A stretch of 64,000 nucleotides of DNA from Lentinula raphanica (Eukaryota > Basidiomycota > Agaricomycetes > Agaricales > Omphalotaceae): NCBI GenBank assembly GCA_027919835.1, contig JANVFP010000005.1, positions 372,001 to 436,000 of the forward strand, given 5' to 3'. A program made the translations under genes and the position numbers. This document shows positions 34,908 to 46,071 of the stretch, in pieces (the first letter of the stretch is position 1; each line of letters starts with the position of its first letter). Below the pieces are notes generated by a model. The model had not been told where the DNA came from and searched no databases. It was given only the letters and a program-made list of their open reading frames with translations.

Positions 34908-37279
34908 TCACTTTCGTGGTACGAAGCATAAAGGAACGTCACGGACACCAAGTGTCAACCCGACATGTGCATCCAGCACTCTACTTTTCCACTGCTCTTT
35001 GCTCTCACCTGGATCGAGCTTCGGCATGACTTTCCAGTCGCGCAAAAGCATTGACAGAAAACAGACCGCTTCGGTTGTGGCGAATTTACGTCCTATACAT
35101 GCCCGGGGTCCTGTAATCATTGAGCCCACCTCGTAGTAGCAAAGGTGGAGGGACTGTCATACCAAGACTGAAGGCAGTGAACTCTTCAGAGTTGTTACTG
35201 ATTCCATGCCATCGAGAAGGTTTGTATGAAGTGGGATCATCGTAATATCGAGGGTTATAGTCTGTACCCGATAATTCATTAAGACATTGAGATCAGCAAG
35301 TACATGAGTGTCTGTATGAACTCACGAACTCCAACCATATCAATGACAACCTTTCAGAGACAAGATATAAGCCCTGTGTCACTTATTTCATGCCTAAAAG
35401 ATGCTCACCGCTTGACCTTTCGGAACTGTCAATGAGGTTGCCCCCTCTTGTCCTCGAGGGTTAGGTACCTGGATAACAGTATCCTCGCCAGCCTCTCGAA
35501 TTATGAGATGACCTGACGCTAGTATGTCGAGTGATTGTTCAGAGAAGGTACATTATTAGGGAGACATTACAGTACATACGGAATAGTCTCACAGCTTCAA
35601 AAAAAGCTGCAAGAACTTTGTTCAACTTGTGATAGTCGTCGAATTCCTGGACAGAATGTAGATCTGAGGTTGAGGCTTCGAAATACAGACTGCATAGTAG
35701 TAAAAGACTTACGGGGTCACGAACATATCCAACGACTTCTTTGATTTGTTCGAAGACTTCATCTTGGGAGTTTTGATTTAGTGCAAGCAATCCAAGAGTA
35801 GCCGCCAGGGCTTTGGCGGTAGTTTCTAGTGGCCACAACTCAGCAAAAATAAGAACTCCATGACCAATGATCCTACCATGGCCAGAAAATAACAGGATGA
35901 AGACGTTCCCAATCTTACAAGAGCATTTCACTCAGTGATGCAGCAATGGAATGAATGGACCTACCAGTTCATCATCACTGAGCTTATATTTTAACTCTTC
36001 TTGCTCATTAGCTTTCACAAGTAGACTGAAAGCATCCTTTCTTGTACTGTCCTGGATTTCACCTTTCCTAAGGATGACTTGTTCTTTCACGAATAGTGCC
36101 ATTGCCTCATAAGCAGCGTTAGACTGCTGGATCCTGTGAGCACAAGTAAGTAGCTACCTCCGAAACGTCTGAGAAAGAGTACATACTTCTTGAACGGAAG
36201 CTTCAGCACCCACTTGGGCGCAAAAACGTGGAGCCTGTGGGTGTCAGCAACCGTCCGCATTGCTTCTCCTACAGTTAAATTTCCATCAGACGTTCGCGGT
36301 GGTTCATCCCTAATATGTGAACCATGCTGTAAGCGCTTTCGGGCCTCAGTTCGAGTATATAATGTCGTACCACTGGAATGGAAGACCGAAAGCACAGCTA
36401 GCAAGTACTGAGAGGGCAAACTATTGAAGGTTATGAGCGTTGTATTACAAATATCAGAACGATTTTCATCGCACCTTGAAAGTTATTGCTTGAACCACAG
36501 GCACGACAACAGTTCCTTTCTCCGCCCATTTCTCCAATGTCTGCAAATCTCGATATGTCTTCACGGTTTGAGTCCATACGAGACGATATCTGCGGGATGA
36601 TGTATCAAAGAACTGTTGTGAAAACTGAGAAGCAGAACGTACAACTCGTTGTTGAAAGCAGGACCCATGACTCTTCGATGTTTGCGCCAAATATCACCTT
36701 CTGCAGACACCAAGTTAATTCCCCACGAGCTGTCCACCAATCCCTTATCAGATACACCAATCATACTAGGAGATGATCCTACAGGAATGCGGTTGACGCC
36801 CAGCGGGGTTTGAAGAACGCCGTTCTATTTCCGAAGGCTATTTGACGAGCGACGCTGAGATTCGATGTCCAGATCAAAGGTGGTCCAATTAGAAATGGTA
36901 CGATAGATATGGTTTCGTTATTGGTGTATACTTGAGAATATTCGATCAACAGTAGAACAAGACTAGATCGCTGAACACGTACAACTGAACCTCAGAAGCC
37001 AGTTTATATCCAAGGAAGTGTTCCACCAAGAGGTAGGTATTAACGCGCCCGGAAGGCGCAAGGGACTGAAAGGAGGGCGAAGACCTGGTAGATGATTCAC
37101 TGCCTATCCAAACACCAGTCAGAAACACAAATTGAAATTACGCCGTGATGTACCCTGAGCTTATGAACAGTGGTCAAGATCCTGCTGAGAATGAAGAGAG
37201 TCAGAAGTGCAGCAATGGCAGGAAAGTTGATAACGGATGGTATGTCTCCACTGTGAAAGAAACGAAGAGAGATTGCCAT
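34908..37279 (-). CDS. Cytochrome P450-A (paralogue of P450-B at 46072-48461)
   Basis: Membrane P450. Start ATG 37279 gives MAISLRFFHSGDIPSVINFP, then an anchor ending SRILTTVHKLR, then VNHLPGLRPPFSPLRLPGAL after the first intron. Further exons: APKWVLKLPFKK, QQSNAAYEAMALFVKEQV, the I-helix FSGHETTAKALAATLG (codon for Glu split by an intron with the CATG donor side), PRGQEGATSLTVPKGQAV-like beta strands, and the heme motif FSLGPRACIGRKFATTEAV whose Gly codon spans an intron near 35110-35160. Ends LCFVPRK with TGA at 34908-34910. No frame break found. Protein and intron positions match P450-B closely; N-terminal anchors have diverged in a few positions. Substrate unknown. Confidence 0.9.
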
Positions 37280-37849
37280 GATCTATGTAGGGAGCTCGAC
37301 GAAAGGCAGCTGCTTTTATGGCCATTGACTGCCTGTTTGCTTTGGTAACAGTCAACGCTCTTCGAAATCGAAAAACGTCACAGTTGCATTGAGAGGTAAT
37401 AAACCGGTACATAATAACCGATCCATAAAAATGCATGTGGATACTGAGCTATACTGAGGGCTTCTGTCTTCCAACCTTTCACTAACTGGAAGCTATCTAG
37501 TATCAATCAGATCGGAATGAAGCAGCAAGAAATCAGAATATGACCGTACAGTGTCACCTTGACAGGCCTCCGTACACTCCAACTTGAACTAGTCTACATA
37601 CTCCAACTAGTGGCGATGCCAGCTTGAAGAAAAAGTAGAGTTGAGCTACCAGAGACGAGGAAGCCGCATGTATGCATTGCGACTCGCTGGTTCAATGTGA
37701 AGGAAGGAGACTGGAGCTGAGTGGCTTGCTGCTCGAACGGAAAACCTCAACTTTCAAGTTCGTGCATCTGACGTCATCAACTTTGTCTCGGCCCGGCTTT
37801 ACCTGTCAAGCTTCAAGCGCGCGCGCAACCTACGAGGAACTCTCTTGGA
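37280..37849. other. Divergent promoter region between P450-A and HPM1
   Basis: 570 bp shared by two head-to-head genes. No ORF of interest. A stretch near 37700-37840 resembles the sequence before the HPM1 pseudogene near 33885-33960 ('cggcccg.ctt' and a CG-rich block), so the duplicated unit extends upstream of the HPM1 start. Confidence 0.55.
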
Positions 37850-39361
37850 ATGTTCAAATTCGCCTTCGACTTGGACGATGAAGACATCGATTTTGAGATC
37901 AACTCTGTCATCAAGGACACTGCTAATATCCAAATTCAGAGTAAATCTTCTAGCGGCGAGCATGGTGAATACCTGGAGAGGCCAGCGATCAGTGACGGTG
38001 AATTCAGTGAGCTGAGCATGGAACACCTTGTGCGTTTGTATCCAATCTTGTTGTGTGCTAGTCAATAACTCGACCAAGTGCAGCTTGGTGCTCTTCCTAC
38101 ACAATTATCGTTCTCGCCACTAGAAATCGATGTATCTCTATCCTCGAGTGCAGCAGGAGCACGTCAAACACATCACATCGCAAGAAGGGACCTTTTTGAT
38201 GCTCGATTTCAGGTCATGTCGGAAGACAAGAGTGACCCGGGCGTCGATGTCGAAGCAGATGATAAATCGCGAACCGACACGAACGATTCAATCGACGCGC
38301 CGTCAGATCCAAGACTTGAATTCCTCAATACTCCTTCCGATCTTGTCCCAGGAGTGTACGAAGGTGGCTTGAAGACATGGGAATGCAGTCTGGACTTGGT
38401 GAATTATCTGCATTCCAGCCTAAAAGATGAGGATATAGCAAGCAAACGAATCTTGGAGGTAAGCTTGCTCACTGCAAGTTCAGCTGATAATTGTAAGACG
38501 GAACTTTGATATAACCGTTTTTGTTCAGCTAGGCTGCGGTACGGGCGTACCGTCGCTCTATCTCCTCCAAAGAATATTTTCGCGTCCTCCCCCGGATCCC
38601 ACTTCACCGAAAACCACGATACATCTCCAAGATTACAACACGTCTGTATTAGAGCTAGTGACGTTCCCAAACGTTCTCCTCAGCTGGTGTAAGCTTGTTT
38701 GCAATAAATCATGACGCGAATTATAACTCATTTTCGACATACAGATATGTCTCCAGCGTCCGAGCCATTCCTATCATCCCAACCAGCTTCCTCTGATTCT
38801 GAAACAGACGACGTCGTGGAGTACCCCACAAAGGATCCAGCCCTCGCAGGAGATCTTCCTATCACTCCGTCACTCAAATCTGCTTTCGAGAGGTCCCTCG
38901 AAACATTCAATCTAGAAATAAAATTTTTAGGAGGGTCTTGGAAGAGTTTTCGGAACGCTATGGTTAACAGTATGCATGACAGCGAAACTCAAGTGGAACA
39001 TACTGAAAATACATCTATCAAAGGAGTATTAGGAGCGTATGATATCCTTCTAACTTCGGAGACGATATATCGAACAGAAAGCGTTCCGGAATTGTTGGAT
39101 ACGATGTGGGTGGCTACCCACTCTTCCACCTCCGTCCCGTCACAACCTATCACCGATCAGTTGGCTAAAATGGCCATCGACGAAAAGCAAAAGCCACTCA
39201 TCCTCGTTGCAGCAAAAGTATTCTATTTCGGCGTCGGCGGAGGGATAGACGAGTTCGTTGAGGCTACAAAGCAGTGGCGCTCAGATGGCACAACCGAGGT
39301 CACGTCAGTATGGCAACAGAACATTGGTGTTGGAAGAAGAATCGTTCGTGTATTCTGGTAA
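37850..39361 (+). CDS. HPM1: Histidine protein methyltransferase 1-like (HPM1/METTL18)
   Basis: SAM-dependent methyltransferase of the HPM1 family; the yeast member methylates a His of ribosomal protein L3. Start ATG 37850 (MFKFAFDLDDEDIDF). After intron 1: LPTQLSFSPLEI and DLFDARFQVMSED. The family blocks are all present: GVYEGGLKTWECSLDLV, the SAM motif LGCGTG (after an intron ending TTCAG near 38527), LQDYN (motif II), LLTSETIY (post-II), KVFYFGVGGG and VGRRIVRVF at the end. Stop at 39359-39361. About four exons. The paralogue at 33940-34700 is dead. It is convergent with the MFS gene about 100 bp downstream. Confidence 0.9.
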
Positions 39362-39459
39362 CAAACAGAGATCGATAAACATATTGTTTATGAGTGAAAT
39401 TCGAAAATGAGGAGCATGAACAAAGAGCTATGGCCCGATCTCCTTTTCACACACGTCCT

Positions 39460-41791
39460 TCATTTGGTGTCATCCGCCTCTTCGCCTCCACCCTGATGCT
39501 CGACAACAGGAAGCGTGTTGACGCTCGAGAGGCTGGGATTCTTCCCATCGAACACAGTCGCGATTTCTTCCAAAGTGTAACCCTTGGTTTCGACCATGTC
39601 TGTCCAACGAGGGAAGGTCAGTTATTGTTACGGTTTCCTCAATGAACAAAAACAAGGGAGACTGACAGAAGTACACAAGGACCCATTGAATGACGATGAG
39701 GGGCATATAGACAATGTAGTATTTGTATCCGATTGCATCCAGGGCGATGGCATCAACCCAAGTGGTGTATGCGCCCATGAGTTGGGAGACGGTGTTCCAG
39801 ACTAAGAGACCTTTGCTTCGCATAGAGAACGTCTGAACTTCCGCGGGGTCTATTTGGACAGAACGAACAAATCGTCACGGTTGGATGGCAAAACAAGCCA
39901 GAACGGATACGCACAGGAATAAAGGACGGGATCTAGACAAGGGGTTAGTTGAAGTACTTTCTGTGAGGACAAAGGAAGGTGAGACTCACTAGAGCCGTTG
40001 AAAAAGCCAAGGTAAATCCAGACAAGAACGACACTAAATTTTCGCTCTCAGCAAGCACGAAGCGGCTTAAAGCAGGGAACTTACGTAGCAATACCTGCGC
40101 GAGTATTGCCCTCTGCTGCGTTCGCAAAGACACCACTGTGATTCGTTCAATAGTGAGCTCCGTCATCAATGGCCCATGCTCACCTGGCAACACAAAGACC
40201 GACGAAGCTGAGGAGCAGAATTGGCCAGATGAAGAGCAAGATCTTTCTTCTCCCGACAAATTTGCCAATGTACACCGCTGCGATCTGACAGAACCAAGTG
40301 AAGATACTCAGTCCGGCTTGGATTCCTGTTTGAGTGGTGGGATTCGTGATGCCGACAAGGTCGAAGACAGTGGTGTCTGTGGGTTTCCAGTTCAGTATTT
40401 GGTGTAGCCGCCAAGTGACTTAACTCACAGTAGTAATAGATGATCGACGCTGAGTTATGGTTATGAATGAGTATCATTTCATGCTGGAGCGTGATAAATC
40501 TTACATCCAGATAACTAGAACCCGTCAGTGATACTACACAAACGAAAGAACACGGTAAGTGCACTTACACTTGTCAAGAAAACCATCAACGCCGCGAGGC
40601 CCAATCGGTGAACATTGGCCCTGGACTTCAAGATAATCGACCACTTCTCTGCTTTGGCAGCCTTTTCCGCACTGATCGCGTCTTTCATTTCCTCGAATTC
40701 GAATCGAACGAGGGGGTCATCAACATCGCCATTCCCATGGTATTCCACAAGAAAGGCATACGCTTCTGCCTCGCGACCTTTTGCAAGGAGAAACCGAGGA
40801 GTTTCGGGAACGAATTGCACGACGATAAGGATGTAGAGTGCGAAGGGGACTTGTATGATATAGGGGATACGCCACGACCAGGATGAGGTAATATATCCTA
40901 CACAGCCAAAATTGACCCATGCGGCGATAACACTACCAAGAATCCAGTAGGAATCCTGGAAAGGATAGATGAACATAGGAAGATTGGAGAAAGATATAAG
41001 TCTTCTTACCCATGACGCTGCGACCATTTCGCGACTGCGAGGATGACTGATCTCTTGTACAACGATAAGACTGGTCATGAGGAAAGAAGCGAGACCGAAG
41101 CCGATGATAGCTCTCCCGGCGACGAAGACTGTGTCAAAGTCAGTGGTCTTGACCTATGGTTAAACTCTAGAGTAGACTGGCGTACTTCCGTATCCATTCG
41201 CACCAGAAACGCCAGCTACGCAGCCAATGACCGAGCCAATGAGCATGGTGTAACCATAGACTATTGAATATCGTCAGAGTAGAAAGCAGTGGAACTTTGA
41301 ATTCAACACGTACACCGTATACCCCAACGTCGGCCCCAATTTTCGTCGATGTAGGTGATGATAGGCCCAACAATCAGACCAGAAATGCTCCCGATCGCAT
41401 TGAGAAGGCCGAGTCGTACACCATCAGGATAATCAAGGTCCGCTTGCCAGGCATCCGAAGCTTGAAGACCAGAGACAAGGGAGCCGTCATCTAGGAAGGC
41501 GCTCAGTTTTTGTTCTTTGGGGTAGAGAGCTGATTTAAAAGAACCGACATCCGTTCAAAACCATTCCGACAAAGATTATGCTCAAAAATCTAAGAGTATG
41601 TGATAGGTCAGGATATGGTCCAACAAGTTAGCACTAGTCAATGCACTCACACGTTGAGTTTCATCTCGCCTTTGTTTTGGTACCATTTGAATCGATCCTT
41701 GGCGTTTGGTCTGTAAGAATACAATTATCAGTATACATATAGTTCGTTTGGCACTTCGAAATCGTGCTTACATCGTATGCCAGTCTAACAT
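39460..41791 (-). CDS. MFS sugar (hexose/lactose-type) transporter
   Basis: Twelve-helix major facilitator of the sugar porter family in the plasma membrane. Start ATG 41791 (MLDWHTM), then after an intron DRFKWYQNKGEMKLNVIFLS. Family motifs: GLIVGPIITYIDENWGRRWG (after TM2, DxxGRR-like), AGRAIIGFG, QEISHPRSREMVAA (PESPR-equivalent), FVPETPRFLLAKGR (PETPRFL), QIAAVYIGKFVGRRKILL, and the C-terminal SKGLLVWNTVSQLMGAYTTW and FLVETKGYTLEEIATVFDG (PETKG-like). Stop TGA at 39460-39462. About nine short introns. Substrate could be mono- or disaccharides. Lies in the HPM1-P450-B copy of the duplicated region and has no counterpart by the HPM1 pseudogene. Confidence 0.92.
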
Positions 41792-43343
41792 GTTTGCTAC
41801 CAACCTCGTGAGCTTAAAACAATATTTTAAAAGCAACTAGCGACGCAGGCATTATCCTGATCCGCTCAACGGTATGATCTCAGCACAGGTCATACAGTCC
41901 TCATAGAAGACTATAGACAAGGCACCCGTGTTGCTTTTTCATTACAGTCATGGCTTCTCTTTCGAGGAGAGGCTCGACGTTTAGTACCGAATTACGGCCC
42001 AGTCAAAGCTCATGTATAGCTAGACATGAGCGTCGCACCAGTATGAAGCGGATAGGTTGAACGTGATTGAATACTTTTGTTCCAGGACTGACCTTCTTCT
42101 GGGAAGAAAGAGGATGCGCAAGGTCTATGGATATGCGACGAGTTCAAGCCAAGGCAAAAATTGTAATTCACACGGTAACTCAAACCGAATTGTGCGCAAA
42201 GGTAAGCATTTCCCACGACCTTGCATACTGGCGTCAGCCGTGTCGGGAAAGGTCGGGGATCGATGTTGAACGTAGGTACTAACTCTTGAGCTTGAGTCAA
42301 CACTGGGCGATCTTTATTGCGAGCGAAGCGAAGCAATTGTGGTTTCGTGAGGACAGTGAATGGTGTCCGTGTTTGTATTTGTTTGGCGTTTGCATGGCAC
42401 AGAGGATTTTTCCTCTTTTTGAAATGAATGCGCTCTTTCTCGTTCAAACTCTGGTCAATCTTTCTATTTTTCTCAAAATGTGCTCATGTTGCATGCAGAA
42501 AGTGTTTGCCTTGCTTTTGAACGGTGTTTTGACTGTAAAAATTGAGCTGTCTGTTTTTGGAGAGGTTTCCTGGAGATGATTCAGACGCTTCAAGTTCAAG
42601 GCCCTCATTGCTCAAGTGAGTTCTCAACTTTTCGTGCTCTATTCTTTGCTTATGTGAATGTCCACAGGCTGTTGGGCTCCATATTCAACTTAACCTGGTC
42701 TTTTGGTTGTTCCTGCGATGTCTGAAGTTGTCTGCCACATGCCGAGTCATCTCATTTCACTTGGGTGCCGAAACCTTTGTACCATCGCGATATACTACTC
42801 TAGATCTCTAGTCACGAATATTGCGCACATATCGTCACTGCTTAGATTGAGGTACATGAGTAAAAACTGCAACTAAAGCTTCCTTCGCGAGCACTAAACC
42901 GTGCGCCACGGTTACTTTATAAATTGATACTGTAATGATGTTGCTCGATAATGGTCCCAAAAACAATTGAACCAGTAGCTTTGATTCATATAACTTGAGT
43001 AAGCAGTGTTCCATTGAAGATACTGCATCGCAGGTGCACTTCGACTTCAAGTAATCAAGATAAAAGTACATGATAGTTCAAAAAATTGTTTGCGACAAAA
43101 GAGAAAGTAGGACGTGCAGAGATGGGGAATCAAAGACCGGAAATCTACCTCTACATCTCTCTACATACGCATGGTCGATTTGACTTGGGATAGAATGACT
43201 CGCGCACTTCCATCGTCATCAGTTAATACACTGCTAGCTTGTTGAACCCAAAAGGCATGAACATTTATTAAGCTTGGTGCAATAGCAGCCGTTTTCGAAG
43301 GAGAGATCATTCTGTGAAATTTCAGTCAAGATTTGGTGCTTCA
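41792..43343. other. Intergenic, no convincing gene
   Basis: About 1.55 kb. A 145-codon minus ORF at 42010-42447 shows no family motif, no hydrophobic core pattern and no flanking splice signals, so I treat it as chance. It includes the upstream region of the MFS gene; the deaminase gene ends at its far edge. Confidence 0.45.
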
Positions 43344-44834
43344 TTAGACCTCTATGAGTTGAACAGACCTCTGTAAGACACGAGTTATCTGCTTGTGATG
43401 AATCAAACGGCCAGTGAGGACCTTCTTGACTTTAACTTTCCTCGTGATCGTCCGCCGACAACTGGCAAAAGAAGCAGCTGAACTAGTTGTGGGAGTCGTC
43501 CCCCCACTGGATTCAGGATGTGCATCAAGAGAACGCCATGGCTGGCATATCTGTTTCAGAAGAATGTCATACATCTCGATTACCGTGTTCTTCAGCTGTT
43601 CGACCATCCCCTGCTCAATTCCTTGAATTTCAGGAATCATCCACTTATGATATACCTTTCCGTGGCACCCCCTCGTTTTCAGAATGCCGATGCAGAACTC
43701 TTCAATAAAAGTCTTACACAAGAAGCAGTTCCGTTTACTGCCTCCCATGTATTGGAAAAGACTCTGTATAGGAATATGTTTTTGGAGAAGACATTGGATC
43801 ATCTGTAGCTCTGCATGGACTCGCCGAGTATCCTTCTGCCGTAGATTGAACTTTTGTTCCAGTTTCCTAGCGGTAGATCCAGGTGACACATGTTCACGGA
43901 CCGAACATGTAGTTATCGGATGAGGGAGAAGACGTAACGTTTCCTCCAGGCTGAGAGGAAGATATACAGTGGATTGGACGATCTGATTCTTCATGACAGG
44001 AATAATGGTGATAGTACCAAAATTAGAAGCCGTGCGTGCAATCTTGCAAAACGTTTGGTGAGCCTTTTGAAAACGCGCAAGATGGCGAATGTTCCTCCAC
44101 AGTCCTTTTCCATTCTTGAGCGCTGTTACTTTATCCTGGGCTTGTGCCCCAATCCCCAAAATCTGGTGAGAAATTTTGCAGAGCTGTTTGAAATCATCTG
44201 CATGTTCGAGCATATCGAAGAACCTGCATATCAAGGGCTCTATGTGCTGCTTTCCAGAGGCTACTGCTTGGCGATTTTGTTTAGCGAACGCCAACAATTG
44301 AGTCAGGTAGACTCTCAGTTGTTTGGAGTAGTAAGCCAGAAGTAAGGCCCATAGTGATGCACCTTAGAGATCCCGAAAGGGTTTAGAATAAACACATAAC
44401 TCACATTGTTACAATGTCATACCTGATTCCTTTGCCTGGTGAGAAGCAAGCTTGCTCATTTCTACAGAGAAAGCTCTGAAAAAGGTAAAGTCCTTCTCTG
44501 AAAATTCCGAGAAGCCCTTGTTTCGGGCTACCCAAATGTCAACATGGTCGTCATACTCCCTCATGACTGTGCATGCAACATAGTCGCCGCCTCTCTTGTT
44601 TGATGCAATTTCTGCAAACCGATCGAGGAAGCGGCATTTCAAACGGCTATGATCAACCTTCGAGTCAGAGATACTGTCCAGTGAATATGTGTATTCTTTA
44701 GAGTGGGGAGCTGAGGGAAAGGTAGGAAGTAGTTCTAATTGACCTCCATTGCGAAGGGAAAGCAATGTCGCGAGCGCATGGAGCTTTTGCAAGACCAGAG
44801 CGTCGCCGGTGAATGTCGATGACATCGCTACCAC
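43344..44834 (-). CDS. OTT_1508-like predicted nucleic-acid/nucleotide deaminase
   Basis: Two exons: 44834 to about 44420, one intron near 44346-44420, then to TAA at 43344-43346. The C-terminal half carries the zinc deaminase signature: V-H-A-E-L-Q-M (HxE, near 43817) and C-F-L-C (CxxC, near 43727-43718) in the setting SLFQYMGGSKRNCFLCKTFI, followed by KTRGCHGKVYHKW. This arrangement is that of the fungal OTT_1508 (PF14441-type) deaminases, predicted members of the cytidine deaminase-like superfamily with unknown substrates. The N-terminal half is helical and unassigned. Ends with a basic tail (TRKVKVKKVLTGR). Key zinc ligands are present, so catalysis is plausible. The start could be 44834 or the next Met at 44825. 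Confidence 0.75.
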
Positions 44835-46071
44835 CCGATCTCAACGACGACGTACTAGTGGGTTGGTCAATGAGAACTTCCTACAGCATCACGTCATCTT
44901 GGGTGTGCTTATAACCTCCTCGAGATAGAGTTAGACTTTCGGAAGCTATTGCTGAGAAGCTGATGTCGTTGTGTTCGTAGTACATAAACAAGCCTTTCCC
45001 CACGTTGAAGTCCACTCGAAGGTTGCAACGTTGAGCTCTGGTCTAGTCTGGTAGCTTTGAACAGCGCTGCAATGCATCGGAGGTCTTTGTCAATGAAGCG
45101 GTAAGCCAATCTTGGTTAATACTCCCCCAAACGCGGTGTAAATACTCACTACATGTCTCTACTTTCCAAGCCCATGGCTACGGCGACTTATAGAATCTTC
45201 GAACCCTTCAGTCCTTCCAAACAGCGCAGGTTTCTCGTGCCTATATGATGGCATCCATTCTGGTACTTACTCTCCCATGACCTATTGAGAGTCTCGCATC
45301 TTGAAAAGTGAGGCCTTGAGTACTCATTCTGATGTAGAACCCAGGTGATACCTGGTAATACGAACATTTGAATACAAGGCCTGTACTTACTATAGCAAGG
45401 CTCTCTGAGAGGTCCTGGCATAATTGCTGCGCAATAGGCCGCAAGTGACAGCCATGCCCATGAGTTTGGGAGTTTCAAGAGTATGTTTGCGGTTCCTGTA
45501 CTAAGGTCTTGTACGTGAACAATCTGTAGTAACACGCAGCTCTAATATCTAGTATGAATTATCAGTTGCTTTAAGCTATACACGTTCAGTGTACTCACCA
45601 GAGGCATCCTTACAAGAGGACTCAATGTTGAACTTGAAGCTTGAAGCTAGCTCTTGAAGCTTGAACGAGACGCGGAGTACCGTATTTTTGAGCGCCGAAG
45701 TTGAAGTTCGGTCTCGGAGATGCCCGACAGGTTACCCTGCTCAGGTACTACGTCGACGATTCCGTGCTCTTGCCAGTGAGAGTTTTTGCAGTCTCAGTCT
45801 GTCTCATCTGACTCGGCGCTCAGAAAATCTTCATGTACGTACTCTACGTGCATCACAAATTATTGAACAATCCCTCAAGCTGGTTTTTCGAAGAAGACCA
45901 CGACATTATCTCGGAGTTAATCACTTGTCCTCTCCATGTTTCCTCAGTGCAGCCTATCAACATAAATAGTAAATACCGCGAACTGTAATCAGAGGAGATT
46001 TATCATTGTTATCGGAAAAGTTGCCTCTAGCTATCACTGTCACTCAGTCAGTTCAACACAGAGCCAACAAA
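44835..46071. other. Intergenic, no convincing gene
   Basis: About 1.2 kb. Minus-strand ORFs at 44909-45109 and 45188-45535 show no recognisable family. A short run of repeated 'CTTGAAGCTTGAA' units lies near 45630-45665. Holds the deaminase promoter and the P450-B 3' end. Confidence 0.45.

Noticed and set aside
35130..35170. Broken heme loop in P450-A (stop-containing frame)
   Set aside because: It is an intron splitting the Gly codon of FSLGPRACIG, as in P450-B; the gene is intact.
42010..42447. 145-codon minus-strand ORF
   Set aside because: No motif, no splice context and unusual composition; consistent with chance in a 1.5 kb intergenic region.
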